From positions 910,146-974,145 of the forward strand of contig CAJNDS010002646.1 of assembly GCA_905221605.1 (NCBI GenBank): a stretch of DNA of 64,000 nucleotides, in the 5' to 3' direction. The notes below the pieces were generated by a model. It ran no database searches. It worked only from the letters and a program-made list of their open reading frames with translations, and was not told the DNA's origin. Position 1 is the stretch's first letter. Each line of letters opens with the position of its first letter. Of the stretch, positions 38,801-47,749 are shown piece after piece. This DNA comes from Symbiodinium natans (lineage: Eukaryota > Sar > Dinophyceae > Suessiales > Symbiodiniaceae). Both the position numbers and the translations under genes were made by a program.

Positions 38801-41800
38801 AGGAGGCGCTGAAGCAGGACCTGAAGAAAATGGTCGGCCTTTACAACGACATGGCCAAGGCTTTGATGAGCAACTGGACTGTTGCCGCCTTCCTTGCGGA
38901 CCCCTTCCATGTCATCAAGTACCGCGAGGAGGTGCGCGAGCGTGGAACCATGCGCTTGGAGGCCAAATGTAGGGGCAAGCACTGGTTTCAGGGGGTTGAA
39001 ACAACGTCTTCATGCCACGAACCGGCACTGTTCAACTTCCGGGACCGCTTCCTGCTATGAGCGCACCATGCAAGTCGTGCCCTGTTCTAAACACTGGTTT
39101 CAAGGGTTCAAAACAACATTTTGATGTGCCGACCAGCAGCGTTCGCAGTGTTCCCACATCCAGGACGTATTCCTGTTGCAAGCAGACGACACAGCGCATA
39201 TGGTTGTCAAAACAAGGTTTTAAGGGCTTGCAATCTTGTTTCAGCCACTGTTTTCTCTGCCAGGCAGGGTTTGATCCGACCAAGAACATGCCCTCTGGCT
39301 TGGACGATGCAAAATGCTTCCGGTCATTGGCCTTCCATGCGGAGCGGGCAATGCTGGACATCATACCTCGCATCTTCCAGGAGAAGCCGCGTCAGAAGCA
39401 GGCGCGAGCCCAGCTGCGGAGCTACATGACACAAACTGGGTCCTTTTGTCCGCGGACGCTTGTCTGACACCCCTATCCCCCCACCCAGAATTACCAAAAC
39501 CAACCCCTTTTTTCCAAAGACCCCAAGCCGGCAACTGTGCTGAGGAAGTTGGCAAGCTGGTGGGATGACGCGGGCTTTGATTTCATGGCCAATCCCAAGC
39601 GCAGCCGCCCCATCCCATTGCACCAGCTCTGGTGCGCGCATGATTTGGATGCTCCCGAGCTTTGCCACATCATGCTTCGCTTGGCAGGCCTGGCTTGCCT
39701 GGACTCGTGTAGCAGTTTGTGCTGGAAGAAGTTATGTTCAACCCATGTTTCGAGCTCCCCAAAGTAGCAAAGGGGCTAGGGTTGAGGGAAAAATGGAAGG
39801 GTTCAGGGTTTGGGCTCAGGTTTTGGGGTCCCGTGGCAGCTTCTGCTGTAGAAGAAGTTATGTTTAGCGATGTTTCGAGCTCCCCAAACTAGCAAAGGGG
39901 CAGGGTTGAGGGTTCGGCCTCAGGGTTTGGGGTCCCGTGGCAGTTGTGCAGTAGAAGTCATTCTTAAACTTATGTTTCGAGCTCTCCAAAGCAGCGCAGG
40001 GGCTCGGGTTTAGGGTCTACTGTGTCCGAAACCCAAACAATCACAGCCGTTGGCGGCCCTGTGGTAGGGTTGACGGTTTTGGTTTGAGGGTTTTCGGTTC
40101 TTTTTCGGGACGGAGGCTTGCTTTCCTGCGAGGGATGACACTTTCGAGTTCTGTAAATCTTGTTGGGTTTACGGTCTGGGGTGTCGGGAAATGCTGTTCT
40201 CGCCTGGCTGCGGCCGGTCATGGAGTTTTTTAGGGTTGTGTGGCTCATGTTTCTCACGCCTCGGCCTGTGCCAGCGGTTGGTCGTTTGGGCCCACGTGTG
40301 TCGTGTCCGCTCTCGGTGTTTGTCCCGCATTGGGTCCTCGACCCTGCCGCCTTGGCCCTGCGTAATGTCTGCATTCTTGCAGCTTTTCTGCGTTGGAAGG
40401 CATGCGCAAAGCATGCTGCGAAACAGGCGCGTAATCGGGAAGCCTGGCTCAAGCCATGCCGCCCAAAAAAAAACCGGCAGCGGCCGCGCCTGCAGCCAGA
40501 AGCGGATACAAGCAAGGAGAGATCGCCGACCAGGAGATCAAAACAGAGCAGAAGTCCGGCAAGCACGCTATACCGGGCAAGCACTTCCGGAACCTCGTCA
40601 GAGCCATCCTAGCATGTCTTTGCGAGGAGAACGGGTTGGAGTGGAATGACCTGACCATAAAGATGAAGGGCATGGCGGCGTTGCAGACGGCGGCCGAAGC
40701 AGCAATGATCGAGATCATCGCTGCAGCAGAGAAGCTTGCCAACCACCGTGGTGCTAGCAGCGTGTGTCGCGTGGACCTTGTGCAGCTGCGACACCTTGCG
40801 GATGGCATGTCGGCGAGCGCAATCCAGCTTCTGCAATGCGCCGCAGACCGCCACCGCGTCATAGAGCTTTACCAGGCCAAGTTCGCAGTGATGCACAGGG
40901 CGCCCTCCAGTCGCCGACAGCGTGTTCTGAAGCAGCGTAAGTTTCTCAGCGGCTTGCAGAAGCAGCCAAGAACCCCTAGGGTTGCCAAAAATCCAGCCCC
41001 CAAGAACCGCTGCGCAAAGAGGCGCTAGGTTGGGCAGCTTCTGAAAGGGCGCCAGAGCCATCAACGGAAGCTTTTAAGGCCCTGAAAGCTCGGTCCTGGA
41101 CTGGTGTACACCCTATCAACCTCAACCCCTAAACGTGAAACCCTAAACCCCAAACCTAAACCCTAAACCCTAAACCCTCAACCCTCAACCTTAAACCCGA
41201 AACCCTAAACCCCAAACCTAAACCCAAACCGGCAGGTGGTGTTTTAGGGTGTTCCAACACAGAAATGGCATGTGTTGAGCCCCCGTGCCCCTTGTAAAGC
41301 AAACTCTGCTTCAAACAGCCTTTTTAGGTCCTTGAAAGTCAGAAATGAAGGTCTTCTGTCATGCTCTTTCGTGAGGGCTCTGGCCAGAGGCATGGCTTGC
41401 AAGTCGCTTCTTGCACAGAAACCTTCTAAGCGGGTGCATGCGACGGTTTTGGCGAGCAGAAAGCTTCTCGACTCCTTGAAACAGAGAAAAGAAAGGCTCG
41501 TCCCTCACCGTCCTTGAGAATGCCCTGAACCTTACACCTGACCTTACACCTGAAAGCGTTTCAAGTCCTTGAAACACACAAATAGAACCCTAAACAGCCT
41601 TTGAATTCCTGGCAGGCTGTGTGCCTTCGCAAAGCGCATCCGAAAGGATCAATGGCCTGGTCAAGTTCACCACCGGGAATGTGCTTCAGAACAACTTCTC
41701 CTGGGATGCGCGGGTTGCCAGCGCAGTGATCTGCGACAAGTACCGCAAACTCGCAGCGTGCGGCAAGAAGAGGAAGCACTGCGACACACGCGCCGGACAT

Positions 41801-41914
41801 TGGGATGACGAGGACTGGAACATGGAGGCCGACAGTGACAAGGAGGATCTTTCGGATGACGCAGACGCCAGGCCAATGGAAGCTGGCTTGGATTTCGAGG
41901 CGCTGTCCGCCTAA
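35847..41914 (+). CDS. hAT transposase with BED-type zinc finger and DUF659-like core, 6 exons
   Basis: Exons: 35847-36073, 36552-37257, 37996-38968, 39268-39447, 39520-39696, 41616-41914, totalling 2562 nt or 853 residues with no internal stop. The zinc finger crosses the first splice: CRHC, then H at RAARHYL, and C at GVSLC, a C2HC arrangement. Next come a GDVS-to-PRKKK linker with a minisatellite, then SNFAENYHFKLAMKTLQ and LTLAVDGRKMAEGRF (first acidic site). VVMDSPNVNKAAMKVLAE (second acid) precedes LPCAFHALDNFFGKLVK (C-x2-H of hAT). LRKLASWWDDAGFDF and SASERINGLVKFTT form the C-terminal dimerisation region. Donors: GC, GT, GT, GT, GC. hAT transposases cut and paste DNA with 8-bp duplications, which are present here. 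The third catalytic acid was not assigned. Confidence 0.85.
36728..36792 (+). repeat. 11-bp minisatellite inside transposase exon 2
   Basis: Six copies of GTCTGTCCGAA in tandem. Because 11 is not a multiple of 3, the encoded peptide repeats every 11 residues (SEVCPKSVRSL). It sits in the linker between the zinc finger and the catalytic core, where length changes may be tolerated. Confidence 0.95.
37305..37660. repeat. Three tandem repeats of about 122 bp in transposase intron 2
   Basis: Units begin GCAGTTTGGGC at 37305, 37429 and 37551 and share CCTAAAACTTGTTTTTGAGG and GCTCCTGC segments. They lie wholly inside the intron 37258-37995. No ORF of interest. Confidence 0.9.
38975..39245. repeat. 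Repeated TGGTTTCAGGGGTTGAAACA motif in transposase intron 3
   Basis: Related segments at about 38978, 39092 and 39206 contain (C)TGGTTTCAAGGGTTCAAAAC-like sequence, each followed by about 75 bp of divergent DNA. GTTTCAAGGGTTGAAAC is a near-palindrome. Confidence 0.75.
39720..40015. repeat. Three tandem repeats in transposase intron 5
   Basis: Copies share ATGTTTCGAGCTCCCCAAA (at about 39746, 39869 and 39972), AGCAAAGGGGC and GGGGTCCCGTGGCAG. Units are about 124 and 102 bp. They lie between transposase exon 5 and the histone-fold ORF. Confidence 0.9.
40456..41028 (+). CDS. Histone H3-like protein nested in the hAT transposase intron
   Basis: 190 residues. The tail is Lys/Ala-rich (MPPKKKPAAAAPAARSGYK). 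The core matches the H3 histone fold: HFRNLVRAI corresponds to the H3 signature PF-x-RLVREI, then ALQTAAEAAMIEIIAAAEKL and ANH align without gaps to the H3 alpha-2 helix, and CRVDLVQLRHLADG to the H3 KDIQLARRIRG segment. A four-residue insertion lies in loop 1 (CLCEENGLEWNDL). The N-terminal tail is not H3-like (no ARTKQ or ARKS), and an extra 65-residue basic C-terminal tail is present. It lies on the transposase strand within intron 5 (39697-41615). A TTCTTGCAG at 40374-40382 could be a spliced-leader acceptor. The function is unknown; DNA or chromatin binding is likely. A centromeric H3-like variant or a captured host gene are alternatives. Confidence 0.8.
   Translation: MPPKKKPAAAAPAARSGYKQGEIADQEIKTEQKSGKHAIPGKHFRNLVRAILACLCEENGLEWNDLTIKMKGMAALQTAAEAAMIEIIAAAEKLANHRGASSVCRVDLVQLRHLADGMSASAIQLLQCAADRHRVIELYQAKFAVMHRAPSSRRQRVLKQRKFLSGLQKQPRTPRVAKNPAPKNRCAKRR
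41029..41615. other. Rest of transposase intron 5
   Basis: Contains a short CCCTAAA-type tract (41130-41225), the only telomere-like tract of note within the hAT element, and several CCTTGAAA motifs (41078, 41328, 41478, 41570). No other coding sequence is supported. Confidence 0.6.
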
Positions 41915-42380
41915 ACACCTTCCTCACTCTCAGTCCCTTTCACCCCCTATAAAGCATGGCCCAAACAGTGTTTCAGTACCTTCAAAAGTATCCCAAAACG
42001 CTTCCAGGCGGATCCAGTTCCAGACGCACCCTCGCTGGGCTCGGCAAGCTCCGCTTCCACTTCCAGCAGCTCCAGTTCCTCAGCAGAGAGTTGCTCAGAC
42101 TCCGACGACTGAGTCTCCAAGGGCGACGACTTTTGGTGCCTGCTTGTTTTCTTGTCCAGAGGCGTTCATGAGTCTCCAAAGAGTTCCAGACACGGCCGTC
42201 TGGGCAAGAGCATCGCAAGACCACTTGAAACCCTAAGTCCAGATACCTTGCAAGGCACAAATCCAATCAACCCTTGAGATAGGGCTTAGCCTTCAGGTTT
42301 AGGATAGGGGCTTAGGGTTACTTGGTGGGGAAGTCACTTCCATTGGTTTTAATTGCTAGAAAGACTATGGCAGTAAGGAG

Positions 42381-42455
42381 CACCAATGGTCGGGCGGTTA
42401 AGGTGTTGGGCTGTCGACCGCCCATGTCCAGGTTCCAATCCCGGAGGCGAGCTTT
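42381..42455 (+). ncRNA. tRNA-derived (SINE-like) sequence inside the hAT element
   Basis: ATGGTCGGGCGGTTAAGG resembles a tRNA D-arm with an A box. TTGGGCTGTCGACC resembles an anticodon arm, and GGTTCCAATCC is a perfect B box 42 bases downstream. The acceptor stem does not pair and the anticodon arm is imperfect, so it is not a functional tRNA. It could be the promoter head of a SINE or a tRNA relic. Confidence 0.5.
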
Positions 42456-42599
42456 TGGTTTCTCCATACAATCGTGTGCTATCTCTGACTTTGGGTCCCC
42501 TGAAACGCCGATGGGAGAAGGCAAACCTCCGTAAAGACATTGGCTGGCAAACCCTCAATCCTAAAAGGTGCTGTGTGGCAAGCCCAAAACCCTAGAAGT

Positions 42600-43320
42600 A
42601 GAGGCTGAGTGCTGGTTCCAGGCTTTTAAAAGGGTTCAAAGTCTGGATTCCTGGACTGCAGGCGCAGAACAGGCCCAGAACAGGCCCAAGCCCCAAAAAG
42701 GAGAAGTTGCACGGCAGCCCTAAACCCTAAAAGGCGCTGTGGCAAGCCCAAGACCGTGACAAAACAACAAAGCAGGCCTGGGTACTGGTTCCAGGCCCCT
42801 AAAACGACGACAAACAAAAAAATCCACAACCCGCCAAAACACACGCTCGCTTTGGTTCCTGCTTTCGCTGAGCCTAAGTACTGGTTCCAGGCCACTGAAA
42901 CGGTGGCAAGCTTAAATGATATGCAGTGTGAAAGGTGCTTTGTGGCTTGCCCAAAACCATGACCATACAACAAAACAGAGGCTGAGCACTGGTTCCAGGC
43001 CCCTAAAACGGCGGCAAGCTAACAACAGGTTCCAGGCCACTGAAACGGTGGCAAGCTTAGTGTGGCCTGCCCAAAACCACAGGCTGACTCCTGCTTCTAG
43101 ACATTAGGCCGGACTTTGGACCCTCCAAAACCTTGATTGGAAACTTACAGTCCCTGAAATGCCGAAAAAGGAAACGGTTGCCAACAACAACTGAGGAGGG
43201 GTTAAACCTTAAAACCCGAGAAGGTTCCAAGGTTAAGCAATGCAACCTAAACCCTTCACCTTTAAACCTTACAGAGGCTACATAGGTACTGCTTCCAGGC
43301 TTTTCAAACGGTGGCAGGTG
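42600..43320. repeat. Six interspersed GGTTCCAGGCCCCTGAAACG repeats in the hAT 3' region
   Basis: Units of about 40 bp (GAGGCTGAGYACTGG, then GGTTCCAGGCC, then a CTRAAACGGTGGCAAGC block) start near 42600, 42773, 42870, 42978, 43021 and 43273. GGCAAGCCCAAAACC-type links lie between them. They follow the transposase stop and precede the right end. Confidence 0.8.
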
Positions 43321-43477
43321 AGATCCTCAAGCCCTGAACGGTAGTCGGCTTTTAGGGGCTAGGTCATAGACAGTGACTAGTGTGCTCTTGCGATGCCTGC
43401 GCAGACCTGGATTCGCGCTGGGTAGAATCTAGAAGGGGTTTGGGGGGAGTAGAACGTCCCGGAAGCTTTGTGGCGCA

Positions 43478-43693
43478 TTGCAGCATGAATCACGCAAGGC
43501 ACTCTTCCTGTTTGATGTGTCAAAAGCTGTGCCGGTGCTTGTTCTGATACTTCAAAAGCAGCGACTTGGGGTGTACAGAGGGGCCCCGCGACTGTTTAAG
43601 GCAGTCACCGCTGGCGAGCTTTCTGAGAAGGAAAATCTCCTGTGTCCAGATCCAGAGCAAGCTTCCAGTCCCCTGAAACCCTTGCTTGACTAG
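43478..43693 (+). CDS. Small ORF near the hAT right end (doubtful)
   Basis: A 71-codon ORF reading ALFLFDVSKAVPVLVLILQK in its middle. No family is recognised and the region also carries a CCCCTGAAACCC motif like the hAT internal repeats, so it may be fortuitous. Confidence 0.15.
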   Translation: MQHESRKALFLFDVSKAVPVLVLILQKQRLGVYRGAPRLFKAVTAGELSEKENLLCPDPEQASSPLKPLLD

Positions 43694-43830
43694 CTTTCGT
43701 GTGACAAACCAAGCAAGCAGGGCATGTGCAACACCAATAACAACATGTGTACTCAGAGCCGTGAAATACATACGTGGAAAACGGATTACGTGCTAACCGG
43801 CCGGCACGTTAACACGCAAACCCTACCTAG

Positions 43831-43838
43831 ATTTAGGT
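43831..43838. repeat. Target-site duplication of the hAT element, right copy
   Basis: ATTTAGGT, identical to 35506-35513. The right part of the split M6 element follows directly. Confidence 0.9.
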
Positions 43839-44020
43839 ACATGGACCCTTAGGGTATACCTATGTTGACTCTTGAGACTTGCGACTTGGGGGTTAGGGTT
43901 TAGGGCTTAGGGTTTGGGGTTTGGGGTTTAGGGTTTAGGGTTTAGGGATTAGGGCTTAGGGTTTAGGGCTTAGGGTTTAGGGTTTAGGGTTTTCCCGAAC
44001 CCTTTTGGGGGTTTGTGGTC

Positions 44021-44137
44021 ATGGCGCGCAGCGCGGTTTTGAGGAAACCGCCTGCCTCTGCCGGATCAAGGGAAAGGAGTGTGAGCACGGAGCCCTGGAG
44101 GATGGATATCACCATTACAGACCTGTTTACGAACAAA
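44021..44137 (+). CDS. Candidate first exon with ATG
   Basis: ATG at 44021 opens a frame reading MARSAVLRKPPASAGSRERS, VSTEPWRMDITITDLFTNK, then a possible GC donor at 44138 (unspliced it stops at 44146). TTTAGGG-type repeats lie on both sides, with no CCCTAAA arm on the left, as expected if there is no upstream intron. No family is recognised. Confidence 0.5.
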
Positions 44138-44838
44138 GCCCCTTAGGGTTTAGGGTTTAGGGTTTAGGGTTTAGGGTTTAGGGTTTAGGGTTTAAAGTTT
44201 AGGTTTCAGGGTTTAGAATTTAGTATTTAGGCTTTCTAGTACGCCGAGTACAAGCCCTACTCCCTTTCTTAGGGCTTGGAGTCCTTACGAACTCCTGCAA
44301 ACGACACAGGACACCCTTTTTCTCTTCCCAGGCTATTGGGGTGGGCCCCGGGGGAACTAAGGCTTTCTCATGAATCCTGAACCCGAAGCCCTAAACCCTA
44401 AACCGTAAATCCGCAATCCTAAGCACCCTAAGCCATAAAATCTGAGCCCCTGAACCCTAACCCCCCAAACCCCCCAAGCCTCAGCCCGTAAAACCCGAAA
44501 CCCTACACCCCTAAGCCACTAAACCGCTACACCCCTAAACCCTAAGCCCCATAAAATCTTAACCCCTAACCCTAAACCCCAACCCCAAAGCCCCTTAACC
44601 CTAAACCCCAAAACCCTAGACCCTTAAACCACAAACCCCTGAACCCTAAACCCCCAAACCCTAAACCCCTAGACCCTCAAACCCCAAACCCTAAGTCCCA
44701 AACCCTAAACCCTAAGCCCCAAACCCCAAACCCTAAGTCCAAATAAACTCTACACCTAAGCCCCAAACCCTAAACCCCAAACCCCAAACCCTAAACCCTA
44801 AACCCTGAACCCTAAACCCTAAACCCTAAACCCCGAAC
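44138..44838. repeat. Intron-like block: TTTAGGG arm, M10 core, CCCTAAA arm
   Basis: TTTAGGG units (44144-44200), a core with an M10-like element (44250-44350), then about 450 bp of C-type variants (CCCCTAAA, CCCCAAA, CCCTAAG). The two arms are complementary in orientation. Confidence 0.7.
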
Positions 44839-44925
44839 TTCTTCCGTTTCGGAGGCTCGCCGACTTCACACGGACTTGTAGCCTCGGCGGCCGCCGCTGT
44901 ACCTTGGCACTGCCACGGAGAGATG
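44839..44925 (+). CDS. Candidate exon
   Basis: The open frame reads FRFGGSPTSHGLVASAAAAV followed by PWHCHGEM. CCCTAAA lies immediately to the left and a twelve-unit TTTAGGG array to the right. It may follow the exon at 44021. No family is recognised. Confidence 0.5.
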
Positions 44926-45632
44926 GGTTAGGGTTTAGGGTTTAGGGTTTAGGGTTTAGGGTTTAGGGTTTAGGGTTTAGGGTTTAGGGTTTAGGGTTTA
45001 GGGTTTAGGGTGGTTGTTTTTGGACGCAGGGATTATAGGGTTTAGAGGGTTTATGTGGTTTTGGGGGCTTTTAGGGTCTATCGGGTTTATTATAAAAGGT
45101 TAATAGGCTTCAGGGCTTAGGGTTTAGGGTTTATAAAGTTTATAGGGTTTATAGGGTTTGTAGGGTTTATGGGGTGTGTTGGGATTATAGGGTTCAGGGC
45201 TTAGGGGTTTAGGGTTTATAAGACTGAAATTGGGGTCGTTGGCTTTGTCCTTGTATTGTTTGGGTTTCAGGGTTTTAGGCTTGCACGGCTCTAGGGACTT
45301 GGGCCTTTGACTCGGGTTTAGGGTTTGGGGTTTGGGGTTTAGGGATTAGGGTTTAGCATGTAGGGGTTAGGGTTTTAGCCTTGAGTGCACTTCTGAGTTT
45401 AGAGCTTCGTCAGACATGGGAATGCGGGAATGATCTACGGCCTCCAGCACTGGGGTGTAGGGTTTAGGGTGGCGACCCTAAGCCCTCCAACCAATCCACC
45501 CAGCGCCCCCCCCCCCGCACCCCGCCCTGGAGGGCTTGCCAAGATCCCTTAAACTCCAAGCCGTGAACCCTAAACCCTAAACCCTAAACCCTGAACCCTA
45601 AACCCTAACGTCTTCAACTCCTTATCCCTCAG
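44926..45632. repeat. TTTAGGG array and TTTATAGGG variants
   Basis: Twelve TTTAGGG units, then longer units (GTTTATAGG, GTTTGTAGG) at 45110-45180, a short open piece at 45407-45452, a C-run at 45508-45516 and CCCTAAA units before the next island. Confidence 0.65.
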
Positions 45633-45692
45633 CCTTCGTTGAAATCCACAGCCCAGGCACTTCGGGGCCCAGCACCCAGAGATTCCACGAGG
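45633..45692 (+). CDS. Candidate 60-nt exon
   Basis: TTATCCCTCAG precedes an open frame reading PSLKSTAQALRGPAPRDST, and GTTTAGG follows. GT-AG borders with CCCTAAA left and TTTAGGG right. No family is recognised. Confidence 0.5.
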
Positions 45693-45796
45693 GTTTAGGT
45701 TTTGGGGTTTAGGGTTTTGGGTTTAGGGTTTAGGGTAAGCAGTGGTTGTTGGTGCAGGTTAGATGTTTCAACAGGTCATGAGGCTTGATGTCAATG

Positions 45797-46018
45797 CTTG
45801 GCAGCCCAGCGATACCCATTTTCCCTTTTTTGCGTTCAGGTTCCCTCATAAAGTATACAAACCTCTGTGGTGCTTTACTGTGACCCTTAGCCTTTTTGGG
45901 TTTTTTTGGGTTTCTTAATAAGGCAGCAAAGAATTAAATTTATAGCTACCCTGCTACGTGCAGCCAAGAAACCAAAATAGGGTGCCCTTTATTATAATAT
46001 GGTTATTGTGCTACCAGG
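45797..46018. mobile_element. M3 element with an internal insertion and AATG duplication
   Basis: The ends CTTGGCAGCCCAGCG and TTATTGTGCTACCAGG, flanked by AATG on both sides (45793-45796, 46019-46022). At 222 bp it is twice the normal M3 length, because a second hairpin-like sequence (about 45860-45965) lies in its middle. Confidence 0.8.
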
Positions 46019-46174
46019 AATGTGGTTCAAGTTTCAGGTGCCCTGGTTATGTTTAGCCAAAGAAGGGCACTCCTTTTATTCCCAGTTTACTGAGGACTAT
46101 GCCCTAAACCCTAAACCCTAAACCCTAAACCCTAAACCCTAAACCCTAAACCCTAAACCCTAAACCCTACACAG

Positions 46175-46206
46175 CAGCCTCCAGGGATCCCGCCGGGCTT
46201 TTTCAG
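46175..46206 (+). CDS. Candidate micro-exon
   Basis: ACACAGCAG precedes and GTTTACTG follows a short stretch reading PPGIPPGFF. CCCTAAA array left, TTTAGGG array right. Shortness limits the evidence. Confidence 0.3.
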
Positions 46207-46349
46207 GTTTACTGTATGCGTTTGGGGAATTTCCTAGCCATGTAAGGAGCATACTTTCGGGGTTTAGGGTTTAGGGTTTAGGGTTTAGGGTTTAGGGTTA
46301 GGGTTTAGGGAAGGTCCCATAGTTGAGATGGCCCCAAGCCCTATAACTG

Positions 46350-46464
46350 TACTTGGAGGTTCATGGGTAGTTAGAAGTAGGGTTTTAAGTGCCCTAAGCA
46401 AGGTTCTAAGCATCATTAACCTACTTCGAAACCTACTTATATCTACCCGTGAACCTCCAAGTAG
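46350..46464. mobile_element. M1 short inverted-repeat element, well preserved
   Basis: TACTTGGAGGTTCATGGGTA and GTGAACCTCCAAGTA are inverted ends. The whole 115 bp can fold back (GTTAGAAGTAGGG against CCTACTTATATC). A useful reference copy for the family. Confidence 0.85.
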
Positions 46465-46619
46465 ACCCTAAACTTTGATCATTGTTTGGGGGCTTCCGAA
46501 AAAACTTAGGGGTTCCTTCTTGGGGTCCTTATTATTAGGGAATCCCACGATTTGGTGGACTATTGTAGGGATCCCTTATTTTCGTAAACCCCCATTCGCT
46601 GTGCCCGAGAAGCCTGCAA

Positions 46620-46700
46620 AAGCCCAGCCCCCGAGACGCCAAAAAGGTCCAGCTCGATGCGATCCTCCGCGCCGCACTCAGTTGCCTAGACCTTCCCGAC
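46620..46700 (+). CDS. Candidate exon
   Basis: In one + frame the island reads SPRDAKKVQLDAILRAALSC then LDLPD, a helix-like peptide. Two other frames are also open. CCCGACCCT units follow. An M7 element (46487-46592) precedes it. No family is recognised. Confidence 0.4.
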
Positions 46701-47111
46701 CCTCCCGACCCTCCCGACCCTCCCGACCCTAAATCCTAAACTCTGAACCCTAAACCCTAAACCCTAAACCCTAAACCCCCCTAGGTAGGACCTTGGTATA
46801 TTTTGATTTTTCATGTGTGCTTGTTGGGCTTAGGAGGCTCGATTGTCTACGCCCTACCTCTAAGACCCTGCGAACCTTTTAAACCCCAAAGCTCAAACCC
46901 CAAACACCAACCCCAAACCCCAAACCCCAAACCCGCCTAACACCCCCAAACCCTCAAACTCCAAACCCTCTGCGGTTGCCACAGCCGTCAGCCTTTTGTG
47001 GACTGTAAACCCTAAAACCCTAAACCCTAACTGCTAAACCCTAAACCCTAAACCCTAAACCCTAAACCTTAAACCCTAAACCCTAAACCCTAAACCCTAA
47101 ACCCTACTCAG

Positions 47112-47162
47112 GTTGCCAACCAGCGGGCCACCCCCAGCCGCTGCCAGGAACTCAATTGCCCT
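47112..47162 (+). CDS. Candidate exon
   Basis: CCCTACTCAG precedes an open frame reading VANQRATPSRCQELNCP. A CCCTAAA array is on the left. C-type units (ATAAACCCT) follow, so the right arm is atypical. Confidence 0.35.
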
Positions 47163-47689
47163 GTAAACCTATGAACCCTTCGGGTTTGGGGTTCAAACCC
47201 CATAAACCCCGTAAACCCTATAAATCCCAACCCTTGCCCTATAAACCCTATGAACCTTGTCAACCCTAAACACCCTTATAAACCCTATAAATCCCAACCC
47301 TTACCATAAACCCTCTAAACCTTATAAACCCTATAAACCGTAACCCAAGCCCTAAAAGCCCTATAAAACCTTATGCTAGCCCCTGTAAACCCCATAAGCC
47401 CTTTATTAACCCTCTAAAACAATAAATCCTTACAAGCCCTCTATAAACCAGAAACCCTCCCTCACACGTGCGATTGGTGTCACAGCCCAAGTTCGGAGAT
47501 GGAACCCGCCCTAAACCCTGAACCCTAAACCCTAAACCCTCGACCCTGAACCCAAAGCTTGGAACTCCGACTCGAAACCCTGAAGCCTTGAGGGTTTATC
47601 GGCTTCATGGGGTTTGTAGGGGCTTTAGGGTTTAGTGTTTTATGGGAGTTTCTAGGGCTAGGATGGTTTAGACCGCTTTGCTTGCAAAG
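47163..47689. repeat. CCCTATAAA variant tract
   Basis: Units such as CCCTATAAA and CCCTATGAA fill 47160-47450. A short piece at 47486-47506 after TGTCACAG reads PKFGDGT and might be a micro-exon. Confidence 0.6.
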
Positions 47690-47749
47690 AATGGCGACAT
47701 CTCATCACAACCATCACCACAACCACCCGCCTCCACCGCCAGCACCATC
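47690..47749 (+). CDS. Candidate first exon, His/Pro-rich
   Basis: ATG at 47690 opens MATSHHNHHHNHPPPPPAPS. An M1 element begins at 47750, so the exon runs straight into it and the element would be the start of the intron. G-type repeats lie upstream. The low-complexity peptide could also be fortuitous. Confidence 0.35.

Larger units (their letters stand above)
35514..43830 (+). mobile_element. Complete 8.3-kb hAT-type DNA transposon
   Basis: The left end is CTAGGTAGGCATTTCACG. The right end is GCAAACCCTACCTAG, whose complement begins CTAGGTAGGGTTTGC, so the terminal inverted repeat is CTAGGTAGG plus a looser part. An 8-bp ATTTAGGT duplication flanks it. The subterminal 200 bp on each side carry repeated ACGTGTAAC, ACGTTAGC and GCACGT motifs, which are candidate transposase-binding sites. 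Inside are a six-exon transposase, a histone-fold ORF, a tRNA-like sequence and several families of internal tandem repeats. The coding frame is intact and both ends are present, so it may be recent. It is almost free of telomere-like repeats, in contrast to its surroundings. Confidence 0.9.

Noticed and set aside
40160-40612. 150-codon ORF overlapping the start of the histone-like ORF
   Set aside because: Different frame. Its second half is a frame-shifted reading of the histone-like tail, and the first half has no motif.
42381-42455. A functional tRNA gene
   Set aside because: The acceptor stem does not pair and the anticodon arm is imperfect, though the B box is good. Annotated as tRNA-derived instead.
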